Assembly: GCA_017475035.1 (NCBI GenBank)
Contig: JAFVGK010000030.1
Span: forward strand, 1 to 64,000
DNA: 64,000 nucleotides
Origin: Blautia sp.
Lineage (GTDB): Bacteria > Bacillota > Clostridia > Lachnospirales > Lachnospiraceae
Direction of reading: 5' to 3'
The notes beneath the pieces were generated by a model. That model made no database searches. It was not told the DNA's origin and worked only from the letters and a program-made list of their open reading frames with translations. Position numbers and translations under genes: made by a program. Shown one piece after another: positions 1 through 8,416 of this stretch (position 1 is its first letter; every line of letters begins with the position of its first letter).

Positions 1-140
1 AAAATGAGCGGATTCCGAGTGGCTGTAGGTTGCTGCATGCCAGTGGCATGCGTTTAGCAACGACCGAGCCGGGAGGCGAGACGCGAGAGCAGCTCCGCTG
101 CGAAGCGATCCGTAGAATCAGGCTTTTGTCGATGCAATCA
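1..140 (+). repeat. Element B copy 1 (right part)
   Basis: This is the right-hand part of the MITE-like element B and is cut by the window edge. It contains a hairpin around TTGCTGCATGCCA / GGCATGCGTTTAGCAA, the GAGCAGCTCCGCTGC segment, and the right terminal motif ending CTTTTGTCGATGCAATCA. The full copies are at 45364-45584, 52603-52825 and 57193-57479. Confidence 0.8.
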
Positions 141-196
141 AATTTATTTAAGGATGGATCCCAAGGATCGGATCCTGAATGAATGTCCGCATTTTC

Positions 197-226
197 TTGT
201 TTTTTTGCCCGAAGGCACCGTATAAA
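197..226 (+). promoter_or_regulatory. Possible promoter of the DUF4867 gene
   Basis: A -35-like TTGTTT at 197-202 is followed after 18 bases by TATAAA at 221-226, about 45 bases before the proposed start codon. The -35 box is weak, so this is tentative. Confidence 0.35.
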
Positions 227-271
227 AAATCAGTTATCAGATTCATCAGAATCAGACAGGAGGAGACTGCT

Positions 272-901
272 ATGAAGTTTTATGCCGTTACAGATCCGGA
301 ATTTGCACCTTATGGAAAAGTTCTTGAAGGCTATGATACAAAAGAGCTGCTTGCAGCTATGGAACAGATTGCTATGCCGGAGCAGGGGACGGCTTACGAG
401 CCGGGGATTGCTTCTCTGGAAGAGTGCTCGATTCTGGCAGACCTTCAGGATCGCGCTTACGGCGGCATGCCGATTCAGCTTGGCATGTGCTGGGGCCATA
501 ATACAAAGCTGAATTGCCTGGAGTATCATAAAGACAGCGAGGTCAACATCGGAACGACGGATTTTATCCTTCTTCTCGCAAAGGAAGAGGACATTGTTGA
601 CGGCAAGCTGGATACCGCAAAGGTCAAAGCATTCTGCGCTCCTGCCGGAGCAGCGGTAGAGGTCTATGCGACATCTCTGCATTATGCGCCGTGCCAGACA
701 AAGGAAGACGGCTTCCGTGTGGCAGTCGTTTTGCCGAAAGGGACAAATACCGAAAAGCCGGCTGCAGCGGAAGGAAATTTTGAAGACAGGCTTCTCTGGG
801 CGAGAAATAAGTGGCTTCTCGCACATGAAGATACCACGGAAGCAAAAGCCGGTGCCTATGTAGGGCTGGTCGGAAAAAATCTTGATATAACCTGTGATTG
901 A
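272..901 (+). CDS. DUF4867 family protein
   Basis: A 209-residue soluble protein with no signal peptide or membrane segment. The start at 272 is chosen because AGGAGGAG lies just upstream, whereas the longer reading from 179 has no ribosome site. From memory of the family it matches DUF4867, a cupin-like family of about this length often found in Firmicutes. Histidines in LEYHKDSE and SLHYAPC are arranged as expected of a cupin metal site, but this is inference. The function is unknown. It appears monocistronic: a terminator follows directly at 932-971. Confidence 0.7.
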   Translation: MKFYAVTDPEFAPYGKVLEGYDTKELLAAMEQIAMPEQGTAYEPGIASLEECSILADLQDRAYGGMPIQLGMCWGHNTKLNCLEYHKDSEVNIGTTDFILLLAKEEDIVDGKLDTAKVKAFCAPAGAAVEVYATSLHYAPCQTKEDGFRVAVVLPKGTNTEKPAAAEGNFEDRLLWARNKWLLAHEDTTEAKAGAYVGLVGKNLDITCD

Positions 902-931
902 TGGTACAATTATAAACCATGAGAAGTTAGC

Positions 932-971
932 AAGGGTGCTATGAGGCAGGCTCATAGTGCCCTTCTTTATT
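932..971 (+). terminator. Rho-independent terminator after the DUF4867 gene
   Basis: Arms AAGGGTGCTATGAG and CTCATAGTGCCCTT enclose a GCAGG loop and are followed by CTTTATT. Element C copy 1 begins right at the end of the tail. Confidence 0.8.
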
Positions 972-1060
972 ATCCCGGAACAGCCCAAAGGAAGATGCTG
1001 CCTGTCGGTGACTGGCGGCCCGGGGGAGGGCAGAGCGGAGGCTTCATCTCCCTCTGCCCT
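971..1060 (+). repeat. Element C copy 1
   Basis: A 90-base repeat starting TATCCCGGA and ending CTCTGCCCT, closely matching 27143-27232. It holds an internal hairpin with arms GGGCAGAG and CTCTGCCC. It sits immediately 3' of the terminator at 932-971. Confidence 0.8.
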
Positions 1061-1078
1061 GTTATGGCAGACAATCAG

Positions 1079-1111
1079 ATGACTGCATCGACAAAAGCAT
1101 GATTCTGCGAA
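1079..1111 (-). repeat. Element B copy 2 (right end only)
   Basis: A short inverted remnant of the right end of element B (TGCATCGACAAAAGC followed by TGATTCTGCGA), lying in the asnB leader. Confidence 0.6.
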
Positions 1112-1199
1112 TGGTTCATTTTACATGAACTTTTGTTTCCCGGATCATTATTTTTTCAGCGATGCAGAAATGGTATATGAAAAAAGAGGTGATACGTCA

Positions 1200-3065
1200 A
1201 TGTGTGGAATCTGCGGCCTGGTAGGACGTGTCGGAGAAAAGGAAGCCGTTGTTCGACGAATGATGGATAAAATCCGGCATCGTGGTCCGGATGAAGAGGG
1301 CTTTTATGAGGATGAATACGCGGCTCTGGGATTTCGAAGGCTCAGCATTATTGACCTGAAAACCGGAAATCAGCCGATGTTTAACGAAGACGGCAGTATC
1401 GTTCTGGTCTTTAACGGTGAAATTTATAATTATAAAGAACTCAGAGAGGAATTAGAAGCAAAAGGACATGTTTTTTCCAACCAATCCGATTCGGAAAGCC
1501 TGATCCACGCTTATGAGGAATATGGCATCGAAATGCTTCGGCATCTGCGCGGAATGTTTGGGTTTGCCATCTATGATAAAAAGAAACGCAGGGTTTTTAT
1601 GGCCAGAGATCTTTTTGGAATCAAACCCGTCTATTATCGTCACGCAAATGACGGGGCATTAATCTTTGGTTCTGAAATCAAGAGTATCCTTGAGGATCCC
1701 ACATATTTCAGAGAGGTGAATGAAGATGCCCTGGATGCGTATCTGACCTTCCAATATTCCGTGCTGGAAGAAACCTTTTTCAAAGGAATAAAAAAACTGC
1801 TGCCCGGACATTATCTGATCTGGGAAAAGGGTGAAATTTCTGTCCGGCCATATGAAATCCTGAGTCTCCTTCCCGACAGTTCGATTGATACGGCAGTGAA
1901 AAAAGAAAAGCTGAAGGCTGCTTTGGATGACTCGATCCGGATCCATCTTCGCAGTGATGTTGAGGTAGGGACGTTTCTTTCTTCCGGAGTTGATTCCAGT
2001 TATCTGGCGGCTGCGTCGGATGTCCGGAAAAGTTTTTCCGTAGGCTTTGACGGAGATCTTTATAATGAATTAAAGGATCTGGCTGACGATCCGAAGGTTA
2101 AAAAAGAACATTATGAAAAGAGAATTACGCCTGAAGAGTATTGGGAAGTGATTCCTACTGTCATGTATCACATGGATGAGCCTCTTGCGGATGCCTCTGC
2201 CATAGCGTTGTTTTTTGTAGATCAGCTTGCAGCCCGATATGTAAAGGTTGTTTTTTCCGGAGAAGGCTCGGATGAGCTGTTCGGAGGTTATCCGATCTAT
2301 CATGAACCGCTTTCCCTGGCGCCGGTACAGGCACTTCCGGAAAGCATTAAAGAAGGATTGAGACATAGATTTAAAGACGCAAAACCGGGTATGAAGGGGA
2401 AAAACTATCTGAAACGGGGAGCTACCCCTTTGGAGGAACGGTTCTGCGGCAATGCGAATATTTTTACGGCAGAAGAGAAAGCCGAATTACTGTTAAAAGG
2501 GAAGGGAACTTCATCGTATGCCGTGACACGGGAAGTATACGCGAGAAATAAGGATCTGGGACCTGTCGAAAGGATGCAAGAGATAGACTTGAATTTCTGG
2601 CTTCCAGGTGATATTCTATTAAAAGCAGACAAGATGAGTATGGCACATTCGTTGGAAAGCCGTGTCCCGTTTTTGGACAGAGAGGTCTATAATGCTGCCA
2701 GGACACTCACGACCCGGGAAAAGCTGCGGAGGGATCAGACGAAAATTCTGTTCCGGGAAATCGCCGCGGAGGTTCTCCCCGGGAGTACCGCACAAAAGCC
2801 GAAGCTGGGTTTTCCTGTCCCGATCCGTGTGTGGCTGAGAGATCCTCAGTATGTCTCCCGGATAGAGGAAGCATTCTCCGGTGGCGGAGCAAGGAAGTTT
2901 TTCTGTAAGGATATCCTCGATCGATTACTGCAGGAGCACAGAGACGGCCTTAAGGACAACAGCCGGAAGATCTGGACGATTTATGCTTTCCTGGTCTGGT
3001 ATCATGTATACTTTGAGACCCCAGACCCGTCTTCGTATGCGGTTAATGCATCGACAAAAGCCTGA
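1200..3065 (+). CDS. asnB: Asparagine synthase (glutamine-hydrolysing)
   Basis: Converts aspartate, glutamine and ATP to asparagine and glutamate in the cytoplasm. The start at 1200 gives MCGICG, placing the catalytic Cys2 at the mature N terminus as class II amidotransferases need; GAGGTG lies upstream. The longer reading from 1125 would bury the cysteine. The glutaminase half shows NGEIYNY, the GPDEEGF region and SDSES. The synthase half has the pyrophosphate loop SGVDSS at residues 262-267 (the usual form is SGGxDSS) and FSGEGSDELFGGY. Length is 621 residues, within the longer AsnB group. The last codons (STKA and stop) lie inside element B copy 3, so the C terminus has been rewritten by the repeat. 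No amino-acid-responsive leader such as a T-box was seen. Confidence 0.93.
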   Translation: MCGICGLVGRVGEKEAVVRRMMDKIRHRGPDEEGFYEDEYAALGFRRLSIIDLKTGNQPMFNEDGSIVLVFNGEIYNYKELREELEAKGHVFSNQSDSESLIHAYEEYGIEMLRHLRGMFGFAIYDKKKRRVFMARDLFGIKPVYYRHANDGALIFGSEIKSILEDPTYFREVNEDALDAYLTFQYSVLEETFFKGIKKLLPGHYLIWEKGEISVRPYEILSLLPDSSIDTAVKKEKLKAALDDSIRIHLRSDVEVGTFLSSGVDSSYLAAASDVRKSFSVGFDGDLYNELKDLADDPKVKKEHYEKRITPEEYWEVIPTVMYHMDEPLADASAIALFFVDQLAARYVKVVFSGEGSDELFGGYPIYHEPLSLAPVQALPESIKEGLRHRFKDAKPGMKGKNYLKRGATPLEERFCGNANIFTAEEKAELLLKGKGTSSYAVTREVYARNKDLGPVERMQEIDLNFWLPGDILLKADKMSMAHSLESRVPFLDREVYNAARTLTTREKLRRDQTKILFREIAAEVLPGSTAQKPKLGFPVPIRVWLRDPQYVSRIEEAFSGGGARKFFCKDILDRLLQEHRDGLKDNSRKIWTIYAFLVWYHVYFETPDPSSYAVNASTKA

Positions 3066-3103
3066 TTCTGCGGATCGCTTCGCAGCGGAGCAGCTCTCGT
3101 GTC
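3043..3103 (-). repeat. Element B copy 3, overlaps the asnB stop
   Basis: The right part of element B in inverted orientation: TGCATCGACAAAAGCCTGAT, then TCGCTTCGCAGCGGAGCAGC. The asnB stop codon at 3063-3065 is the TGA inside this repeat. Confidence 0.8.
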
Positions 3104-3221
3104 ACGCCTTTTTACAACAATCAGGAACCTCAGACAACAATAGATCAATCAGGATAGCCGTGAAAATTGATCCATTTATTTACGTGGCGATCCTTAGTCA
3201 GGGAAAGTAGAAAGTACGGTT

Positions 3222-4085
3222 ATGGCAAATAATAAAGGACGCTCATCAACGACACAGACCACAAAGAAACAGACTGTAAAGCGTAAACGTCAGAGCAGAC
3301 AGGCGCGTGAACAAGAGCTTCGCCGAAATGTGCTGTTTGTTGTCGGCGGGGCCGCAGTGCTTCTGGCAGTCATATCTTTGATTGTCGTGATTGTTTCACA
3401 TAGGGGAAAGAGCAAAGCTTCCGAAACGGTTCCGGCAGAGGATATCGTGGAAATGACGGAGACTGCAGACGCTGATCTCGTTGATATGATTCCGATCGCG
3501 GAGATTGCGGATCGTCCTGAAGTTATGTATGCGGATAAACCGGATATCGATATCCATGACTGGAAATATCTGCTGGCGAATTCGACCCATTCTGTTTCAG
3601 ATTATGAGCCGATAATTGATTATCTGGAAGGCGTTCCTCTGGATTATCGTGTAATTGAGCCTATGTCCGAGTTCATTGAGGGAGCCCGCCGGCAGGGCTT
3701 AAATGTGATTATTGCATCGGGCTACCGCAGCTATGAAGAGCAGCAGTGGACCTTTGACCTGCAGCTGCAGATGATGGATGAAGAAGAGGCAGCTACGGTT
3801 GTCGCCCGTCCGGGCACCAGCGAGCATCAGACCGGACTGGCTGCGGATATCACGGATGACTATTATGAGATCAAGACGGAAGACCTGGAAAACACGGATC
3901 TATACAAATGGATGAGTGCGCATTGCCAGGAATATGGGTTTATTGTGCGTTTTCCGAAGGATAAAGAGGATGTTACCAAAATAATATATGAACCCTGGCA
4001 TTTTCGATATGTAGGTGAAGAAGCGGCAAAATATATTACGGAAAAAGGACTGTGCCTGGAAGAATTCGTTGCCTTGTACGAATAA
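3222..4085 (+). CDS. VanY/M15B-type D,D- or L,D-carboxypeptidase, membrane anchored
   Basis: Trims the terminal D-alanine of peptidoglycan stem peptides outside the membrane, by family. A basic N terminus is followed by one membrane segment at about residues 36-59 and then an extracellular zinc peptidase domain. The M15 signatures are all visible: SGYRSYEEQ near 166, the SEHQTGLAADI zinc motif with His202 and Asp209, and EPWHFRYV with His260. The 287-residue length fits the family. The next gene starts 156 bases downstream, separated by element B copy 4. Whether the substrate is the D,D or L,D bond cannot be told from sequence. Confidence 0.88.
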   Translation: MANNKGRSSTTQTTKKQTVKRKRQSRQAREQELRRNVLFVVGGAAVLLAVISLIVVIVSHRGKSKASETVPAEDIVEMTETADADLVDMIPIAEIADRPEVMYADKPDIDIHDWKYLLANSTHSVSDYEPIIDYLEGVPLDYRVIEPMSEFIEGARRQGLNVIIASGYRSYEEQQWTFDLQLQMMDEEEAATVVARPGTSEHQTGLAADITDDYYEIKTEDLENTDLYKWMSAHCQEYGFIVRFPKDKEDVTKIIYEPWHFRYVGEEAAKYITEKGLCLEEFVALYE

Positions 4086-4116
4086 TTAAGGACGGTTTGC
4101 AGACGTTTCATTGGAT

Positions 4117-4218
4117 AATAGTGCAAAATGGCTGCTTCCTCATGTCTGCAGGCGGCCCAATCTCATGCAAAAATGAACGGGCTCCTTTTTGGATGACCTT
4201 ATGCCGCCTGAATAATAA
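4117..4218 (-). repeat. Element B copy 4 (left half, inverted)
   Basis: Contains GTGCAAAATGGCTGCTTCCT, CCCAATCTCATGCAAAAATG and the left terminal GCCTGAATAAT, all inverted. The long palindrome is partly degraded here. Confidence 0.75.
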
Positions 4219-4241
4219 TTATCAGAGGATAAACAGAACGT

Positions 4242-5159
4242 ATGGATTATATTGTCTTTGATCTTGAGTGGAATCAGAATCCTGACCATCGCAGAAGGCC
4301 AAATATGATGCTTCCATTTGAGATCCTGGAGATTGGAGCGGTTAAACTGGACGAAGAGCTGCGGGAAACAGATACTTTTCATCGTCTGATCAAACCGGCG
4401 ATTTATCACCGTATCGATGACTCGATTCGAAGAGTCACGCATATGGATATGCGGGAACTGAAGCATGGAATTCCATTTCCGGATGCCGCGGAGGAGTTTA
4501 TATCCTGGTGCGGGGAAGATTTTCGTTTTTGTACATGGGCAAGACAGGATGTGATGGAGCTTCAGCGAAATATGCGGTATTACCACATGCTTGATTTACT
4601 GCCGGGACCGGTGGTTTACTACGATGTGCAGAAGCTTGCAAGCCTGACCTTTGAGGATGGGAAAGAAAGGCGGTCTCTGGAGCACATGGTTGATTTCCTG
4701 GAGCTTTCAAAGGATAAAAATTTTCACCGTGCCCTGGCGGATGCTGTTTATACGGCACGTGTATTTGCGCATGTAAACAGACGGTATCTGATCGGATATG
4801 AATCCATAGATTCGTATCAGAACCCAAAGGAAAAATGGGAAGAGTTTATATATACCTCAGGAGACAGAGAAAAATATATAACCCGTGAGTTCGGAAACAG
4901 AGACCGTCTGGTTCACGATAAAGGGGTTCATCGAATGCGGTGTCCTGTCTGTAAAAAATTTACAAAATCCGCCCATTGGACGGCCATCAATTCCAAGGTT
5001 TATCTCTGCCTGACTGCCTGTGCCGAGCACGGTTCAGTGGAAGGCCGTCTGCGCATCCGTAAAACGGATCAGGATCGTTATTATGCAGAACGCACCCTTC
5101 GCCTGATCACGCAGGACGAGGAAAAAGAACTAAGAGCCAGGCTGGAAGCCTTGCAGTGA
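4242..5159 (+). CDS. DEDDh-type 3'-5' exonuclease with C-terminal zinc-ribbon-like segment
   Basis: A cytoplasmic exonuclease of the DnaQ/KapD group acting on single-stranded nucleic acid. Exo I is FDLEWNQ with Asp7 and Glu9; EIGAVKLDEEL follows, and the Exo III motif HRALADA gives the His and the last Asp of the DEDDh set. After the nuclease domain (about residues 1-190) a second region has CPVC and CLTAC near residues 226-265, which looks like a zinc ribbon; I do not know its role. Length is 305 residues. KapD-type members have been linked to sporulation control, but that role is not shown here. A strong bidirectional terminator follows. Confidence 0.82.
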   Translation: MDYIVFDLEWNQNPDHRRRPNMMLPFEILEIGAVKLDEELRETDTFHRLIKPAIYHRIDDSIRRVTHMDMRELKHGIPFPDAAEEFISWCGEDFRFCTWARQDVMELQRNMRYYHMLDLLPGPVVYYDVQKLASLTFEDGKERRSLEHMVDFLELSKDKNFHRALADAVYTARVFAHVNRRYLIGYESIDSYQNPKEKWEEFIYTSGDREKYITREFGNRDRLVHDKGVHRMRCPVCKKFTKSAHWTAINSKVYLCLTACAEHGSVEGRLRIRKTDQDRYYAERTLRLITQDEEKELRARLEALQ

Positions 5160-5163
5160 AGTG

Positions 5164-5222
5164 AAAAACGGTTCTCCTGTTTGCTTATGCGATGACATTA
5201 AGCGAACGGGAGAACCGTTTTT
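5164..5222. terminator. Bidirectional terminator between the exonuclease gene and dacA
   Basis: Nearly perfect 24-base arms (AAAAACGGTTCTCC... and ...GGAGAACCGTTTTT) with A and T tracts at either end serve both converging genes. Confidence 0.9.
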
Positions 5223-5264
5223 AATCTGTTCCAAATGAAAAATCAGCATGCTTTGCACAGCCAC

Positions 5265-6530
5265 TTACTGGTCTGCGGCGATGATATTCCGGAAAACCTG
5301 TGTTTCATACTGCATGCCAAACCCAACCTGATGATCATGGAAGTAGTATTTACTCTTAATACGATAAGGACCGGCGGTATTCTCAAGCAGAGAAGCTTCC
5401 CTCGTAATGTCCTCACGATTCGTGCCTGTCGGAACAGTCACGGTAACTGATTTCCGATATGGGAATATACAGCCTTCAGGGCCTGTTTTTACAAGTTCCT
5501 TCTGAGCCGGAAGAAGCTCGGGCACAGGATTGAGATCCACATGCATATTCAGGTGCTCGAAATGATCAAAAGCATAATCAAGCAGAGCAGCTGTATCCGG
5601 AAAACCGCCATTAACGGAACTGAGGACGACAACGACAAGATTCATCCGGTTTTTCCGCGCAAAGGTTACGAGGGTGTGCCCCGCTACGTCTGTATAACCT
5701 GTCTTGCCTCCGAGAACACCGTCGTAGGCATACGTCTGACCTGCCATCATATGGTGGTTATTCAGCATATATCGGGTTTCCTTCATTACATTGGTCGGTG
5801 GGATCTCATAGTAATCCGTAGTAAAAAAGAAACGGAAGGATTGGTTTTGCCAGGCTGCCTGCGCAATCTTTGCCATATCGCGCGCGGTTGTATAATGATT
5901 GTCATCCGGAAGACCATGAGGATTGTTAAAATGCGTCCTGGTGCAGGTAAGCTGTCTCGCCCGCTGATTCATCAATTCCACGAACTTCTTTTCCGAACCG
6001 CTGACCAGTTCCCCAAAACGCAAAGCCATCTCATTGGCGGACTCCAGCATCAAAGCCATCAGCCCCTGCTCCATCGTGAACTTCTCTCCGGTGTCGGCAT
6101 AAATGGAGGAACTGCCCGGTTCAATCCCATAAGCCGCGGACTCCGACATTTCAAAATTGCCGGAAAGATCCAGATTTTCACAGGCCAGAAGTCCTGTCAT
6201 CAGCTTTGTGATACTGGCAGGATAGCATTTCTGGTTGATATTCTTGGCATACAGAACCGCGTCCGTATCCAGATCCATAACAATAGCGGCTTCCGACTCG
6301 ATCAAAGGCCCGGCCGGCCAGTCTGTGTAAGAATTGCTCTGGGGCTCGTCATAATAAGTGCTTCTATGCGGATCAGGAGTAGGAGCAGGCTCTTCCGTCT
6401 GGACCGCAGCCTCTGTCTCGAACTCAGTTTCTTCAGCAAAAACCGGCATTCTCCCCATTTGTCCGATCAGACTGAAAGCAATGAGATTTCCAAGCAGAAA
6501 GCAGGAAAATCTGTGATTAAATGTTTTCAT
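5265..6530 (-). CDS. dacA: D-alanyl-D-alanine carboxypeptidase (PBP5/DacF type, S11)
   Basis: Removes the terminal D-Ala of pentapeptides in peptidoglycan, outside the cell. The start at 6530 (MKTFNHRF) is preferred over 6548: GGGGG lies about 9 bases upstream and the promoter -10 box at 6555-6560 leaves no room for a ribosome site before 6548. An N-terminal signal peptide ends near VFAEE and an acidic, proline-rich linker follows. The S11 motifs are complete: SITK (SxxK), SAN (SxN) and GGKTGYT (KTG). The C-terminal domain after about residue 330 matches the beta-rich PBP5 domain. Length is 421 residues. The gene is transcribed alone from its own promoter. Confidence 0.93.
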   Translation of the reverse strand: MKTFNHRFSCFLLGNLIAFSLIGQMGRMPVFAEETEFETEAAVQTEEPAPTPDPHRSTYYDEPQSNSYTDWPAGPLIESEAAIVMDLDTDAVLYAKNINQKCYPASITKLMTGLLACENLDLSGNFEMSESAAYGIEPGSSSIYADTGEKFTMEQGLMALMLESANEMALRFGELVSGSEKKFVELMNQRARQLTCTRTHFNNPHGLPDDNHYTTARDMAKIAQAAWQNQSFRFFFTTDYYEIPPTNVMKETRYMLNNHHMMAGQTYAYDGVLGGKTGYTDVAGHTLVTFARKNRMNLVVVVLSSVNGGFPDTAALLDYAFDHFEHLNMHVDLNPVPELLPAQKELVKTGPEGCIFPYRKSVTVTVPTGTNREDITREASLLENTAGPYRIKSKYYFHDHQVGFGMQYETQVFRNIIAADQ

Positions 6531-6554
6531 ATTGAAATACCCCCTCATTCGCTT

Positions 6555-6583
6555 ATTCTATCTTTTTTAAACCACAACGTCAA
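6555..6583 (-). promoter_or_regulatory. dacA promoter
   Basis: On the minus strand TTGACG (6583-6578), a 17-base spacer and TAGAAT (6560-6555). This is a near-consensus housekeeping promoter. Confidence 0.8.
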
Positions 6584-6693
6584 GGCAAAGTTACAGCTGC
6601 TTCGGCAGAGCGAATGTGACATCGATCCGGGAGCCGGAGCATCCCATGAAGCCGAGCGTCAGGTTATTGCTTAAACCTGTGCCTCTGCAACAG

Positions 6694-6722
6694 TTGCCGA
6701 TCCGGAAAAATTGTGCTAAGAT
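6694..6722 (+). promoter_or_regulatory. Promoter of the NSS transporter gene
   Basis: TTGCCG at 6694-6699, 17-base spacer, TAAGAT at 6717-6722, about 55 bases before the start codon. Confidence 0.6.
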
Positions 6723-6776
6723 ACACATCGACACAAAAATACCCTAGAAAACTTCTGCAACAGAAAGGAAAAAAGT

Positions 6777-8144
6777 ATGGAAAGAGAAACTCTAGGCAGC
6801 CGCCTTGGATTTATCCTCCTTAGTGCAGGCTGCGCCATCGGGATCGGAAATGTTTGGAAATTCCCTTACCTCGTAGGGCAAAACGGCGGAGGCGCCTTTG
6901 TGCTGGTATATCTGCTGTTTCTTGCAATTCTGGGCGTTCCGGTCATGACCATGGAGTTTGGCATGGGACGGGCAGCAAAGAAAAGCCCGGTCAAAATGTA
7001 CCAGCAGCTGGAAAAGAAAGGAACGCCCTGGCACATTCATGGCTTTATCTGCCTGATCGGCTGCGTGATCCTGATGATGTTCTATACGACAGTAGCCGGC
7101 TGGATGCTGCTGTATTTTGTAAAAACCGCGACAGGCGCATTTGCCGGAAAAGATGCACAAGCCGTGGCAGGCATCTTCGACGGTATGCTTGCAGATCCGA
7201 AAGCAATGCTGATCGCGATGGTGATTATCGTGGTTTTAGGCTTTTTTGTCTGCTCCCTGGGCTTGCAGGGAGGCCTGGAACGCGTAACAAAAATCATGAT
7301 GATCATGCTCCTTGTGATCATGGTTGCCCTTGCAGTCAACAGCATGTTCCTGAAAGGCGCGGGAGAAGGCCTGAAATTTTACCTCCGCCCGAGCATTGAA
7401 AACATGAAAGCAGTAGGCATCGGCAATGTGATCGTAGCCGCAATGAACCAGGCCTTCTTTACCTTAAGCCTTGGCGTCGGAGCTATGGCGATTTTCGGAA
7501 GCTATATCGGAAAAGATCATGCATTGATGGGAGAAGCCGTCCATGTTGCCGTTCTGGATACGTTCGTTGCCATCGTTTCCGGTCTGATCATTATGCCTGC
7601 ATGCTTTGCCTACGGTGTAGAGCCCGGCGCAGGGCCCGGCTTGATTTTCATTACCCTTCCCAACATTTTCAACAATATGCCTCTGGGAAGGCTCTGGGGA
7701 AGTCTGTTCTTTGTCTTTATGACATTTGCGGCCTTCTCAACGGTTCTTGCGGTATTTGAAAATATCATGGCCTGCGTCATGGACCTGACCGGCTGGGATC
7801 GTAAAAAGACAGGCCTGATCTGCGCGGTCTCCATATTTATTCTTTCCCTGCCCTGTCTGCTTGGCTTCAATGTACTGAAAAGCATCGAACCGATGGGCGC
7901 CGGCAGCGGCATCATGGATCTTGAAGATTTTATCGTCAGCAACATCCTTCTTCCGGGAGGATCCCTGATCTTTGTTCTGTTCTGTACCTGGAATATCGGA
8001 TGGGGCTGGAAGAGCTTTATTGCCGAGGCGAATACCGGTACAGGACTTAAAGTTGCGAAATGGACCCGTCCTTATATGACGGTTGTCCTCCCGATCATTA
8101 TTCTTGCGATCCTGCTGATCAGCCTGGGAGTAATAAAACTGTAA
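6777..8144 (+). CDS. Sodium-dependent transporter, NSS family
   Basis: Imports an amino acid or related amine coupled to sodium across the cytoplasmic membrane. AGAAAGG precedes the start. The first helix carries GIGNVWKFPYLVGQNGGG, the unwound TM1 sodium/substrate-binding signature of the NSS family. The 455-residue chain has 11-12 hydrophobic segments, typical of bacterial members. The substrate cannot be assigned. The gene stands alone between its own promoter (6694-6722) and a terminator (8176-8265). Confidence 0.9.
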   Translation: MERETLGSRLGFILLSAGCAIGIGNVWKFPYLVGQNGGGAFVLVYLLFLAILGVPVMTMEFGMGRAAKKSPVKMYQQLEKKGTPWHIHGFICLIGCVILMMFYTTVAGWMLLYFVKTATGAFAGKDAQAVAGIFDGMLADPKAMLIAMVIIVVLGFFVCSLGLQGGLERVTKIMMIMLLVIMVALAVNSMFLKGAGEGLKFYLRPSIENMKAVGIGNVIVAAMNQAFFTLSLGVGAMAIFGSYIGKDHALMGEAVHVAVLDTFVAIVSGLIIMPACFAYGVEPGAGPGLIFITLPNIFNNMPLGRLWGSLFFVFMTFAAFSTVLAVFENIMACVMDLTGWDRKKTGLICAVSIFILSLPCLLGFNVLKSIEPMGAGSGIMDLEDFIVSNILLPGGSLIFVLFCTWNIGWGWKSFIAEANTGTGLKVAKWTRPYMTVVLPIIILAILLISLGVIKL

Positions 8145-8175
8145 GAAGCTGTGCAAAAATAACCTAATGACACCA

Positions 8176-8265
8176 GAGGCTGTGAAAAAGTCCGGTGAAA
8201 AAAAACTGTCAGGTACGGAAAAGCCTGATAAACGTTTTTTTCAGGATTTTTTCACAGCCTCTTTT
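8176..8265 (+). terminator. Terminator after the NSS transporter gene
   Basis: Long-range inverted repeat GAGGCTGTGAAAAA / TTTTTTCACAGCCTC followed by TTTTAT, with a second A/T-rich stem in the loop. Confidence 0.75.
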
Positions 8266-8289
8266 ATACTGCAAAGTCTGTTATTCCCA

Positions 8290-8318
8290 TTGCTTTTCGC
8301 TTTTCTGCCTTGTATAAT
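8290..8318 (+). promoter_or_regulatory. Promoter of the NamZ-fusion gene
   Basis: TTGCTT at 8290-8295, 17-base spacer, perfect TATAAT at 8313-8318. The transcript would begin near 8325 and run through element A copy 1 before the start codon at 8417. Confidence 0.7.
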
Positions 8319-8358
8319 GAAAAAACAGCATAGTCTTTGACGGCATTGTTTTGAAAAT

Positions 8359-8413
8359 AAATCATCATCCGAAGACATTGAGTCAACATACAGAACTTTG
8401 TTTCAGGAGGAGA
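8359..8413 (+). repeat. Element A copy 1 (3' half)
   Basis: The 3' half of element A: CATCCGAAGACATTGAGTCA, then CAGAACTTTGTTTC, ending in the AGGAGGAG that serves as ribosome site for the gene at 8417. The 5' hairpin is missing. Confidence 0.8.
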
Positions 8414-8416
8414 AGG

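Noticed and set aside
230-988. 252-codon open frame on the minus strand
   Set aside because: It is antisense to the DUF4867 gene, whose frame has a ribosome site, promoter and terminator.
3168-3205. Short repeat TTGATCCATTTAT... shared with 53921-53960
   Set aside because: Only about 35 bases with gaps in two copies; too little to define a family.
5541-6674. Long 377-codon open frame on the + strand
   Set aside because: It lies opposite dacA, has no ribosome site, and its translation has no recognisable domain; dacA has promoter, signal peptide and all catalytic motifs.
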